The translations under genes were made by a program, and so were the position numbers. The notes beneath the pieces were generated by a model that was given only the letters and a program-made list of their open reading frames with translations, did no database searches and was not told where the DNA came from. 64,000 nt of DNA from Xenorhabdus griffiniae (lineage in GTDB: Bacteria; Pseudomonadota; Gammaproteobacteria; Enterobacterales; Enterobacteriaceae). The stretch is taken from the NCBI RefSeq assembly GCF_037265215.1, contig NZ_CP147737.1:248001-312000 (forward strand). Direction: 5' to 3'. Shown piece after piece: positions 30,644 to 39,517 of the stretch. Within the stretch, counting starts at the first letter, position 1; each line of letters begins with the position of its first letter.

Positions 30644-33600
30644 TCATTGATGCCCTTTAACTTCACTGTGAACAGTTGGCAGTTCAGTATCGTGGCTCTC
30701 ATTTTTCACAAAAGGCACTTTACCGGAGAAAATATCTTTTTGTGCAGAAGTTGCCAGATTGGTGAGGGAGTCAGGTACATCAATACCTAAATTTTTGCTC
30801 TTATCGTATCCGGCGACAGATTGTTGGTTAATTTGCTGGGTATTCAGCGAGACAGCACCTTGTGCACGGTCAATTTTGCTGCCCGATAAATGGGTTGTTC
30901 CAGAGACATTCAGATTAACCTCTTGAGTACCGGTCAATGTTGTTTGCTTACCTACCGTTTCTCGGTCGAGAGTATCGTAATTGCCTTTGAGTTTGCCATT
31001 GTAGCCCTTGAACGCCGCTTTCAGTTGATCTGTCAAACTTGGGGCTTTATCTCCGGTTTCAGGTGTGGTAGTTGCTGTATTTTCTGGAGAGCCTTCCGCT
31101 ACGGGAGGAACAGCCTGTTTAGAAGCGGCATCTCCTTTGACGGTTTTGCTATAACCCAAGCCAGCATCCAGCCCCACATTCAGGCTATGGGTGCTGTCCT
31201 TACGGCTTTCGACATTGAAATTGCCACCGACATTGCTCGTGATCTGAGCAGCATCCACATTCGCACCTTTAAGTGAGGTATCGCCCGCGCTGGTCAGATT
31301 AACATTGTTGCCGGAAACCTGTGCGTTATGATGCGTAGTTTGCGTCAGGTTATTGACGCCAAATTTCAATTCACCGCCAATATTATATTTGCTGTCGATG
31401 ATTCTGTTAGCTGGATCATCTGTTGTTGAAGCATCGCTTGCTGCGCCATCCCCTCCTTCTTTACGGGCGTTAGAAGACATTCCCCCTTTAGCTTTAGCAC
31501 CGACATTCCAACCATTGGCGTTGGCAGTATCCTGAGCCGAAGTCAGTTCGATTTTCCCACGCTGTGCGGTTAAATCTACCTGTTTGCCGGTAACGTTGGC
31601 TCCTTGTAATGTCAGATTATTGCCTGCAGTCAGATTTACCCCTTGTCCACCAGTGATATTGCTGGTTTGAGCAGTAGTGTTGTTCTGGCTTTCGGTGTTA
31701 TAACCGCCGCCGAGACTGCCACTGAAATTCTTGCCATCAGGGTTGGTTCCCACGGTCAGGGAAATTTCCCCATTGTAACCATGGCCTTGTTTCTCATTGC
31801 GAGTGGTGGCTTGGTTAAACTGAACATTTCCACCTGCATTAACGTTGGCTGTACCTTCACCTGCATTGATTGAGGTGCCTTGGTAGCGCGCATCTCTGGC
31901 CGTCTGAACGTTAACGCCGTTTTGAGCGTTGATGCTGCTGGTCACTGCGCTGCTGGTGGTGTTGGATGTTTCCTGATAGCTACCACTGCCTTTGCCATTA
32001 ACAGAGATATCTGCACCAGTTGTGGTGTAGACACGCAAACTGGCATTGCCAGTTGTGTCAGCGGCATGAGAGCTTTGGCTATTGGTGGCGGCTTCACTGG
32101 TATGGCTGCCCGCAATCAGTGAGACCCCGCCTTTGTTGGTCTGGTATTGCGTACCTTGGTCATAGATGTCGCCGTTCGTTGTTACTTTGACATCACCTGC
32201 CTTGATGTTAGTCACTACCGCATTGGACTGATGGTTATTGGTGTAACGGCTGTTGCCATTCATCGCCAGTTCAATACCGGCATTAGGTAAGCCCGTTTTG
32301 GTGATGGAAGTATCCAGTTTCTTATCTGCGGCAGCCTTGGCTGTTTTTTCTACAGGACGAGTGGTTGCACTGTAATCGGCAGTTCCGCTGATTTCACCGC
32401 CTACCTGTAATTGGTTGGTTGAACTGGATTCGGTATTGGCTGTTGCCACATTTTTAATGCTGCCGGCATTAACCTGATAGGAACCTTGTACTTGATGATC
32501 CGTACCCTGCTGCTTCAACTCACCCATTGCATTCAGCTCAAGGTTGCCTGTCACTTGGGTTTTGGTCACTTCTGCCGTTGTCCGGCTGTCGGATTTTCCA
32601 TTGTTGTTGTAAGTTCCTTCAACACCACTACCGAGTTTGTCCATACCGCCAGTGACGAACACACTGCTATTCAGTTTTTCCTGTGCGGTTGAGGTTGAGG
32701 AACTATTTTCGCCAGCCAGCAACGCAATATTATTCCCGCTAATCTTCGCATCGCCCTGTGTGGTGACCAACTTAGAGCCAGTCACAGTGACATTTTGACC
32801 AGCATTTACGGTGAAGTTGCCGCCATTCAGTTCTGATGGGCGTTGTGTTGTGCTTTCATTTTTCTGTTGATCGGTAGTGTGTTCAAAACCGACACCCGCA
32901 CGATATTGGTTATCTTTCATGTCCTTGGTGTAAGACAGAAAGTCAAGGTTGGTTTTTTCCTGTTGATCCTGATTTTTCTCACCATAATTCAGGATATTGA
33001 TATTGCCTGATGTATTCAGTTGCAGTTCGCCGGCACTTTTTGCCAGACTGCCAATGACATTGATGTCTTTATTACTGAGTAATTTCAGGTCGGCATCGGA
33101 AATCAACTGGCTGGCGGAAGATTTTTGCTGCTCGTGATGCTCTTGATTTGTATTTTTGGTGATGTTGAAAATGGTGCCTTTTCTTTCATCCACCTCTTTA
33201 GAAATATGGCTGACCGCATTGTCGATAGTTAATTGCCCGTCATTGGTGCTGACATAGGCACCTTTTTGCGCTTTGACTTTACTGCCTGTAATGGTGACAC
33301 CATTTGCACCAGTCAGCAGCAAGTGCTCGCCAGCCGTCACTTCGGAAATATGATGGGTTTCTGATTTATCGCGGTTATCTTTTTTGCTGCCACCGGCAAT
33401 CCCACCCCAATAGGTTTTATCTTTGGCAAGGATCTGATCAGCAACGAGGGATTGGACAGTAATATTGGTTTGTTGATCCGCAGTAATAATCAGGTTTTTG
33501 CCTGAGTTAATCCGGGTTCCGATAATGTCAACATTTCCTTTCGCCTTGATACCTAAGTCTCCGCCTGCGCTTAATTCATTGCCGGTACTTCTTTGGGTGG

Positions 33601-35062
33601 TATTGACCTCATTCCAATTACCCGTTTGCAATGATGCACTATGGTTCTTTTTGTATCCCTTCTGTGAAGTCATTTCTGATTCCACCAGACTTGCCAGCTT
33701 CACATCTTTCTGGGCTGATACGGACAACTTATTGCCCGCTTTGATCTTACTGGCAAGGACTTCGGCATTGCCTTCACTGGCGGTTAAATGGATATTTTCA
33801 CGCGCGTTAATGGTATTGCCTTCGTGCTGATATTTTTCACTCTCATTGGTGAGATCATATTGCCAGACCCATTTCCGTTGATTGTTCGTGTTACGGTCAA
33901 GTTGGTGAAGCTGTTGTCCATCCAGTTTCAGGTTGGCGCCAGTCAGTTTGACATTATCCCCTTCAATATCGGTTGCCATCACTTGGTTGTTTTGTCTGGC
34001 CACCAGCGTGATGTTTTTACCTGCCAATTGGGTACGAGCAACAGATTCACTGATTTGCTTTTGTTCGGTATAAATACCACTAAGAGTGCTTTCGTGATTA
34101 TCGTTGCCCGTTTTGTCTGATGAAGATTGGTTCAGGCGTCCTTGGGACAGCACATTATTGCCGCTCAAGGTAATATCGCCACCTTTTAGCGTCGCCGCTT
34201 CCAGCTTCACATCACCGTAGGATTCAACTTCAATGCCATTATCAGCGGTGACTTGGCCTTTTAAATTAACTCCGCTTCCTTCCGCCGTATTCAGCAGACG
34301 AATGCGTCCTGCCCGCATACTACCCAAATAATAGCTGTCGAGAGCGCCAATATTCGCTTGCTGAATATCCAGGATGCGACCATCGGCCGAAATCTTGTTA
34401 TTCCCCGTTGTGAGATTGAGGTTTTTTGTGGTGATCACCTGACCGTTGATGTCAATTTTAGGTGCGATCAGATTTAGTACGTCATTATGGGATAAGCCAT
34501 TGTTCCTGATATTCAGGGCGTTCAGATTATCAAAGGTGTTGAAGCCTTGCAGAACCCCATTTTCCACCAGTGGATTACCGACAACCAATGACGCCTGATT
34601 CGTATTGATAAAACCACAACCGTTACAAGTGATACCGTTAGGGTTTGCCAGTACATAATCGGCAGCGATACCAAATATTTCCTGTTCGCCAAGCAAGAAA
34701 GAAGGGTTACGACTAATAACCTCATTTAAGATCACACTGGCAGCTTGTCCATTGAGGTTGCTGTTAGCAGATAATTCCCCTGCCAATTGCGATGTTCCAT
34801 CCTCCAGAGAGTTATTGAACACAGCCCCCATTTGATTAACGTTGAAGTCCTGGTATTGGTTATGTGATAACCCTGATTCGGAAGGCGCAACGATATTGAC
34901 TACCGTCGCACCGGTATCCGCTTGCATAACATCTGGGCTGTGTGCGGCATCGCCGCCAGGTGTAATATCATTGGCAAAGCTGACTGAACAGGTTGCCAGA
35001 ATAATTGCCATAGAGGCGGCAAGTTTGCCCGTGGGAGACAGCTTAAATTTTTTACTTTTCAT
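30644..35062 (-). CDS. xhlA: TpsA hemolysin/adhesin of two-partner secretion (XhlA/PhlA/ShlA type)
   Basis: A 1472-residue exoprotein of the filamentous hemagglutinin/ShlA family, secreted through its TpsB partner. The signal peptide ends near Ala30 (SVSFA|ND). The TPS domain (about residues 31-270) contains NPNG at 140-143 and the ShlA-type CNGC pair at 146-149 (Cys146, Cys149). A long beta-helical body of Asn/Gly/Thr-rich repeats follows, with many 'VTGSKL' and 'NVTVTGS'-type hemagglutinin repeats. The size fits the Xenorhabdus XhlA and Photorhabdus PhlA hemolysins, hence the symbol, but the ortholog was not checked. There is no polymorphic CdiA-type C-terminal toxin or pretoxin motif, so hemolysin/adhesin is favoured over contact-dependent inhibition. 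It is transcribed after the transporter gene (108-bp gap). Confidence 0.88.
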   Translation of the reverse strand: MKSKKFKLSPTGKLAASMAIILATCSVSFANDITPGGDAAHSPDVMQADTGATVVNIVAPSESGLSHNQYQDFNVNQMGAVFNNSLEDGTSQLAGELSANSNLNGQAASVILNEVISRNPSFLLGEQEIFGIAADYVLANPNGITCNGCGFINTNQASLVVGNPLVENGVLQGFNTFDNLNALNIRNNGLSHNDVLNLIAPKIDINGQVITTKNLNLTTGNNKISADGRILDIQQANIGALDSYYLGSMRAGRIRLLNTAEGSGVNLKGQVTADNGIEVESYGDVKLEAATLKGGDITLSGNNVLSQGRLNQSSSDKTGNDNHESTLSGIYTEQKQISESVARTQLAGKNITLVARQNNQVMATDIEGDNVKLTGANLKLDGQQLHQLDRNTNNQRKWVWQYDLTNESEKYQHEGNTINARENIHLTASEGNAEVLASKIKAGNKLSVSAQKDVKLASLVESEMTSQKGYKKNHSASLQTGNWNEVNTTQRSTGNELSAGGDLGIKAKGNVDIIGTRINSGKNLIITADQQTNITVQSLVADQILAKDKTYWGGIAGGSKKDNRDKSETHHISEVTAGEHLLLTGANGVTITGSKVKAQKGAYVSTNDGQLTIDNAVSHISKEVDERKGTIFNITKNTNQEHHEQQKSSASQLISDADLKLLSNKDINVIGSLAKSAGELQLNTSGNINILNYGEKNQDQQEKTNLDFLSYTKDMKDNQYRAGVGFEHTTDQQKNESTTQRPSELNGGNFTVNAGQNVTVTGSKLVTTQGDAKISGNNIALLAGENSSSTSTAQEKLNSSVFVTGGMDKLGSGVEGTYNNNGKSDSRTTAEVTKTQVTGNLELNAMGELKQQGTDHQVQGSYQVNAGSIKNVATANTESSSTNQLQVGGEISGTADYSATTRPVEKTAKAAADKKLDTSITKTGLPNAGIELAMNGNSRYTNNHQSNAVVTNIKAGDVKVTTNGDIYDQGTQYQTNKGGVSLIAGSHTSEAATNSQSSHAADTTGNASLRVYTTTGADISVNGKGSGSYQETSNTTSSAVTSSINAQNGVNVQTARDARYQGTSINAGEGTANVNAGGNVQFNQATTRNEKQGHGYNGEISLTVGTNPDGKNFSGSLGGGYNTESQNNTTAQTSNITGGQGVNLTAGNNLTLQGANVTGKQVDLTAQRGKIELTSAQDTANANGWNVGAKAKGGMSSNARKEGGDGAASDASTTDDPANRIIDSKYNIGGELKFGVNNLTQTTHHNAQVSGNNVNLTSAGDTSLKGANVDAAQITSNVGGNFNVESRKDSTHSLNVGLDAGLGYSKTVKGDAASKQAVPPVAEGSPENTATTTPETGDKAPSLTDQLKAAFKGYNGKLKGNYDTLDRETVGKQTTLTGTQEVNLNVSGTTHLSGSKIDRAQGAVSLNTQQINQQSVAGYDKSKNLGIDVPDSLTNLATSAQKDIFSGKVPFVKNESHDTELPTVHSEVKGHQ

Positions 35063-35170
35063 ATAATTTCCTTATTTGCTTCTTTATTGCCATGTGCAGC
35101 GCTCTGGGGATCATTGTTCTAATAATCCCCACAACTGACTGCGGTTAAAAAAATCAAATGGTTCAAAAAA

Positions 35171-36841
35171 TTAAAAAGTGTAAGAGAAGCGGGTTAACAG
35201 TTGCATAGGTTCATCCGTGTGCCTATTGGGGTGAGAAAGTAATTTTCCTCGGCTGAACTCAACATCCGCAAACAGTTGCTGATAGCGTAGTGTCAAACCT
35301 GCACTGAATCCGGCACTGCTTTTCCAGCCGTCCTGACTGCGATAACCTTTAACCTGGCCGATATCCACGCCGGTACGTAACGAAAGTGATCCATTGGCAA
35401 TGGGGATTGAGTGAGAAAGCGTATTTCTTAAATACCAGCCATTATCAGCCGATGACACATTTTTACTGAAGCCTCGCACCGCATTACGGTCGGTTACATT
35501 GAGCCACTCAACACCGGGTAGCCCATCTTTACTGTATTGGGCATAAAATTGGCTGCTAAATCGGTAAGGTACATCCAAAAATGTAAAACGTTGTTGTAAA
35601 TTTGCCGATAATTTCCCTTTAGTAAACTGCTTATTCAGGCTGGCTGTAGCGGTTTGGGCACCAAACCATGGCATTCCCCGCTCGATACTCATATTGAGGG
35701 AGATCAACCCTGAAGGGATAATTTGTAAATGGTTAATACCCAGTTCGAGGACGCTCAATGTCTGGCTACTGACAGTAAGCTTGGCTTCTTGGAAATGGTT
35801 AGTGTAATTCTTATAAACCAACTGAGTGTTTAATGTACTAATTTGTGACTGGTTACGATGAAAAACCCAATCAGCACGCATACCTGTTTGTTGTGAATTC
35901 CCGTACAATTTGGCCGAATGTATCTGTAAACGGGGATGGCTGGTGTATTGGGAATAACTGTTGAATCCACTCAATGTGATGGCGCCATAGGGGAGCGAAT
36001 AGAGCAGGGTATAGGCGCGATTATATTGGGTGTTGGGTTTATCGACGGTACTGGCGCCGCTGAGACTAACAAAGTCAGATAATCCCAGTGGGCTATCGAC
36101 ACTGGCATTGAGTCGCGTGATCCATTTTCCTGTGCTTTTTTGTCCATAATTATCGGTTGTGGTGGTTATTCTCCATGGGGAAGAATGCCGATTGTGTAGT
36201 CTGACGATAGAACCACCATTAACGCTACCCGGTAGAATATCGAGAGTAGTTTTGTTTGATTGCAGGCGATTTGCCTGATCCAGCCCTTGATCAAGTTGAT
36301 TCAGGTTGAGGGGTTTGTTTGTCAAACGTGGGAAAAGTGTTTGGCTATTGACCCAGCGGTCATCTCCTTCTATCGCTTCGACAAAACCTTCAACGACATT
36401 GATCCCCAGTTCACCATGGGGATTGGGAGGAAGAAACTGAACGCGTGCCGTAATATAACCTTTAGCAATATAAAGGTTGGTGATTTCCGCTGACAGCTTG
36501 TTGATATCATTGCTGGTGATGCAGTTATCGGGCAGGGCACTGAGTGTATTTAGATCTCCCAGAGAGAGTAAGGTAATGCCTTGAAGATAAACCCCGTTAA
36601 CTGCCAAACAGGGTGGAGCTTCCACCACGACGGGTGAGACAGTTTGTGGGGAAACGTTATCTGTGCGATTAATCAATCCCTGGTGACGGCGATCTTCAAT
36701 TAATTGGTCTATTTCCCGCGAACTATCCTGTAAGGTTCTTCTTGCTTCATCTGTAGAGAAAGCGGAATTAAGCGCATCAGGCGATGCGTTCACCTGAAAT
36801 GCAGTACATAATAAGATGAAGATTGTCGTCCTTTTAATCAT
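35171..36841 (-). CDS. xhlB: TpsB outer-membrane transporter/activator (XhlB/PhlB/ShlB type)
   Basis: A 556-residue Omp85-superfamily protein that secretes, and in this family activates, the TpsA partner. It starts MIKRTTIFILLCTAFQVNAS (signal peptide). A short helical plug region and POTRA domains follow (about residues 70-220, APPCLAVNGVYLQGITLLS and ARVQFLPPNPHGELGINVVEG). The 16-stranded barrel ends in the aromatic Phe (LLTRFSYTF). Barrel motif VRGFSKN is present. A TTG start at 36853 is in frame but less likely than this ATG. It is the first gene of the TpsB-TpsA operon. Confidence 0.9.
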   Translation of the reverse strand: MIKRTTIFILLCTAFQVNASPDALNSAFSTDEARRTLQDSSREIDQLIEDRRHQGLINRTDNVSPQTVSPVVVEAPPCLAVNGVYLQGITLLSLGDLNTLSALPDNCITSNDINKLSAEITNLYIAKGYITARVQFLPPNPHGELGINVVEGFVEAIEGDDRWVNSQTLFPRLTNKPLNLNQLDQGLDQANRLQSNKTTLDILPGSVNGGSIVRLHNRHSSPWRITTTTDNYGQKSTGKWITRLNASVDSPLGLSDFVSLSGASTVDKPNTQYNRAYTLLYSLPYGAITLSGFNSYSQYTSHPRLQIHSAKLYGNSQQTGMRADWVFHRNQSQISTLNTQLVYKNYTNHFQEAKLTVSSQTLSVLELGINHLQIIPSGLISLNMSIERGMPWFGAQTATASLNKQFTKGKLSANLQQRFTFLDVPYRFSSQFYAQYSKDGLPGVEWLNVTDRNAVRGFSKNVSSADNGWYLRNTLSHSIPIANGSLSLRTGVDIGQVKGYRSQDGWKSSAGFSAGLTLRYQQLFADVEFSRGKLLSHPNRHTDEPMQLLTRFSYTF

Positions 36842-37189
36842 GGGAATACCCAAATGACAATAGTTGATGGGAAATGTATCGTGTTGGGTTAGGCTTAAAT
36901 ATCCTAGTTTATTAATTAAGCATTAGAGCATAGAAAATCTTTTATGTTGTTCTGATTAATAAATGTGTTTTGTTAAGAATTATAATTTCTAGTTATAAAT
37001 TTACATTAGTGATTTATGATAATTCATTTTAGTTATGTATTATCTTCAATGTGAAGCGTTAAGTGAAATTTAATTTGGTTAATCAGTAGATCAGCAGAAT
37101 AATGAGGTGTAATCAGACGCTTTTTCTGTATTTCCAGTCTATTAATTTAAAAGTTTTACTTATGGAATGTTGATGAAAAGGAATTGAAG

Positions 37190-37284
37190 TATACGCATTA
37201 TACCAATCGCCTTTCAAAATGCGTCTTATATCTCCCTGCGAAGCGGGGGAGAAATCACACGCATCTTGAAGTTAGATTGATATA
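37190..37284. repeat. Palindromic intergenic repeat, copy 5 (rearranged)
   Basis: A variant of the intergenic element. A short right-end remnant (TATACGCATTA) is followed by two left arms facing each other (ATACCAATCGCCTTTCAAAA... and ...CTTGAAGTTAGATTGATATA) around the usual TCTCCCTGCGAAGCGGGGGAGA core. The 37199-37284 part is therefore a nearly complete palindrome, unlike the other four copies. Confidence 0.75.
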
Positions 37285-37500
37285 GAAGAGATGTGAAAGG
37301 GGAAGGCAGTTATTTTTTAGTCAGATTATTTGGCTGAAAATTGATCATGAGTGTAATTATAAATTTATCTATCTTTATTTATTATGAAAATAATTACTAT
37401 ATGAAAATCTGACAGTGAAAAAAAATCAGAAAAACAAATATAAAAGAGAAAAATAGGAATTAAAGTAAATTGGTGGGAATTTTGAGACGTTAGAAGGATT

Positions 37501-37527
37501 CAGCCAATGAATAATATTCATTGGCTG
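37501..37527. terminator. 12-bp hairpin downstream of hcp
   Basis: CAGCCAATGAAT (37501-37512) pairs perfectly with ATTCATTGGCTG (37516-37527) around AAT. It lies 35 bp after the minus-strand hcp stop. No T-run follows on the minus strand, so mRNA 3'-end protection is as likely as termination. Confidence 0.5.
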
Positions 37528-37561
37528 AAAAGTTATTACTTAATATTTAATGAAGAAGATA

Positions 37562-38080
37562 TTAAGCAACAATTGGTGCGCGCCAGTCGTCAGCACCAGA
37601 AGTACCCGCAGTAGTGTGTTCCCAAGTAATCTTACGATAAGCAAGTGATACACGAACTAATTGAGTGAATTCTGCTTTAGCTGGATCTTGGCAGTGTGGC
37701 ATTTTGCAATCGATATCAACGATAGTTGCATCTTCCAGTTTTGTAGTAAAGAAATGCTCTTGTTTACCTTCGATTGAAGTACGGTACCATTTCAATTCTA
37801 CAGTTGGCAGCATTTCGCCAGAAGCCAGTGCGTTGTACAGCAGAGGAACTGATTTATTCAACGCAACGGTAAAGCGGAATGGCTTATGCGCACGCTGGCC
37901 AGAAGGTTGTCCTGACTGTGGATCAGTTGGGACAGTAACGATGTGGTCAAATTCTTGAACCAGCATTTCGTCTTCGTGACCCTGAACAAAGATATTACCT
38001 ACGGATTCCGCAGTGAATGAGCCAGCGGTAATATGACCCTGAGTTTTACCACGGATGGAAATATAACATGGAGTTGGCAT
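37562..38080 (-). CDS. hcp: T6SS inner-tube protein Hcp (TssD)
   Basis: Hexameric ring protein that stacks into the T6SS inner tube and is secreted. The 172 residues start MPTPCYISIRGKTQGHITAG and show the Hcp pattern: ISIRGKTQG at the start, EFDHIVTVPTDPQSGQPSGQR, RAHKPFRFTVALNKSVPLLYNAL and LVRVSLAYRKITWEH. This is the enterobacterial Hcp type (about 160-172 residues). It reads away from the main T6SS operon across a 919-bp region, so it has its own promoter and is probably made at higher level than the rest. Confidence 0.95.
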   Translation of the reverse strand: MPTPCYISIRGKTQGHITAGSFTAESVGNIFVQGHEDEMLVQEFDHIVTVPTDPQSGQPSGQRAHKPFRFTVALNKSVPLLYNALASGEMLPTVELKWYRTSIEGKQEHFFTTKLEDATIVDIDCKMPHCQDPAKAEFTQLVRVSLAYRKITWEHTTAGTSGADDWRAPIVA

Positions 38081-38999
38081 ATGAATATCCTATAAAAATT
38101 TACCAATATTAGTGTAAGTGTTCATTCCTTGCGTGATTATTCCATCTGCTAATCAAATGAAATTATCGCTTACCAAACACTCGGGGCGAATAATAAAGCT
38201 GAAATTGCCTGATGCAAAGTCATTTGAAAAATGCAATATGTGCTCTCGTTCAATGACAAATAATAATTTTATAATTATTGCCGTTATAAAATTTATAGCT
38301 GATTTTTTATAAACAATAAGGCCATTCAACTGGTTTAAAAATGAACTGTGATTTTTGTCTTTTTGTAACTAATTGATAGTTATTGATATTTATTTTTTCG
38401 TTTAAATATTTTTTATGATCATTTGAAAAGTGTTAACTAGATCAAAAAAATGGAAATAATCTGGATTGTTATGGAACATAATTAATCAATATAAAATAAA
38501 AAATGATATTGATGATGATGATTGATAACGGCCTGCAAGGTTATATTTTATTCAGGTTAAGAGGAAAAATATGTCTTTTGATGCAATTTATAGATAATGG
38601 GATTACATACTCTTACAGAGAGTAAAACCAAACTTTCCTCTATTTTGAGGGCAAAAAAATGTTTATAACTTGCGATGGGTTTTGATAGGCAGATTAAAAG
38701 CTTGAATAGAGGTCTTTATCAATTTGTGTTTAGGCTTTACATCAAAAAAATAAAATGTCAAACTCGAACTTGACGATTTTTCGTATCGATGTTATTTCCA
38801 CAATTGGATAGGGTATATCTGATTATTTAACTATATGTTGATATAAAACTATTCGCACCTTCAAATATAGTTGTCTTCTTTATCCTATTTTTTTAGGAAG
38901 ATCTTCTGTATTTATTATATGGGTGAACATTGGAATCATTCTCTCACCAATAATGGGTTGTTAGACAGTTCATGGTTGTATTAGCCAAAGGATTCAAAT
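38081..38999. promoter_or_regulatory. 919-bp divergent region between hcp and tssB
   Basis: Very AT-rich and without a convincing full gene. It must hold both the hcp promoter and the promoter of the T6SS operon. Two tiny ORFs with reasonable ribosome sites are visible: 38571-38597 (MSFDAIYR, preceded by AAGAGG) and 38659-38685 (MFITCDGF, preceded by GAGGG). A 64-codon frame at 38118-38312 lacks features of a real gene. I see no clear sigma-54 -24/-12 promoter (TGGCAC-N5-TTGCA). Confidence 0.5.
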
Positions 39000-39497
39000 A
39001 TGAGTAAGAATAGTCCAGGTAGCGTAGCTCCGAAAGAAAGAATTAATATTAAGTATGTTCCTAATAATGGTGACCAGACTTCAGAAGTTGAATTGCCTCT
39101 GAATCTTCTGGTTGTGGGTGACTTGAAAGGAAAAAGCGAAGATACGCCAATTGAAGAACGGCAGGCAGTTTCTATCAATAAGAACAACTTTAATGCCGTA
39201 ATGAATGAAGCGAACATCAACCTAACTTTTAACGTTCCTAATCGTCTCGATGAAAAAAGCGAAGAAGAGCTGCCCGTTAATCTGGAAATAAAATCACTGA
39301 ATGATTTCTCGCCAGATAATATCGCGAAGAAAGTGCCTGAATTAAATAAACTTCTCGAACTTCGTGAGGCATTAGTTGCATTAAAAGGCCCATTGGGAAA
39401 TATCCCAGCATTTCGTGCTCGTTTGCAGTCACTGCTGGATGATGAATCCGTTCGTGAGCAACTCCTGAAAGAACTTGAAATCGTCAATAAAAAATAA
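39000..39497 (+). CDS. tssB: T6SS contractile sheath small subunit TssB (VipA)
   Basis: Forms the contractile sheath with TssC. The 165 residues (MSKNSPGSVAPKERINIKYV) have the family pattern ELPLNLLVVGDLKGKSEDTPIEERQ (residues about 31-55), where the LLVVGDL strand is the hallmark, and a C-terminal helix LEIVNKK. It is the first gene of the rightward operon, and tssC follows after 20 bp. Confidence 0.95.
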   Translation: MSKNSPGSVAPKERINIKYVPNNGDQTSEVELPLNLLVVGDLKGKSEDTPIEERQAVSINKNNFNAVMNEANINLTFNVPNRLDEKSEEELPVNLEIKSLNDFSPDNIAKKVPELNKLLELREALVALKGPLGNIPAFRARLQSLLDDESVREQLLKELEIVNKK

Positions 39498-39517
39498 CTG
39501 GTTAAAGGAATTTTTAA

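Larger units (their letters stand above)
36842..37561. other. 720-bp AT-rich gap between the TpsB gene and hcp
   Basis: No gene was found. The gap contains the upstream region of the TpsBA operon (near 36842-37150), the palindromic repeat derivative at 37190-37284, and a long hairpin at 37501-37527 just after the hcp stop. The rest is AT-rich with many short A/T runs. Confidence 0.6.

Noticed and set aside
31353..34120. Several 60-110 codon plus-strand frames opposite the hemolysin gene
   Set aside because: Antisense shadows of the repetitive TpsA gene, with low-complexity Ser/Thr/Val products and no ribosome sites.
30644..35062. TpsA considered as a contact-dependent inhibition toxin (CdiA)
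   Set aside because: The CxxC-bearing TPS domain, size near 1470 residues, gene order B-A and lack of a VENN-type pretoxin motif or immunity gene point to a ShlA-type hemolysin.
38118..38312. 64-codon plus-strand frame in the hcp-tssB gap
   Set aside because: No ribosome site, no recognisable domain and composition like random AT-rich sequence.
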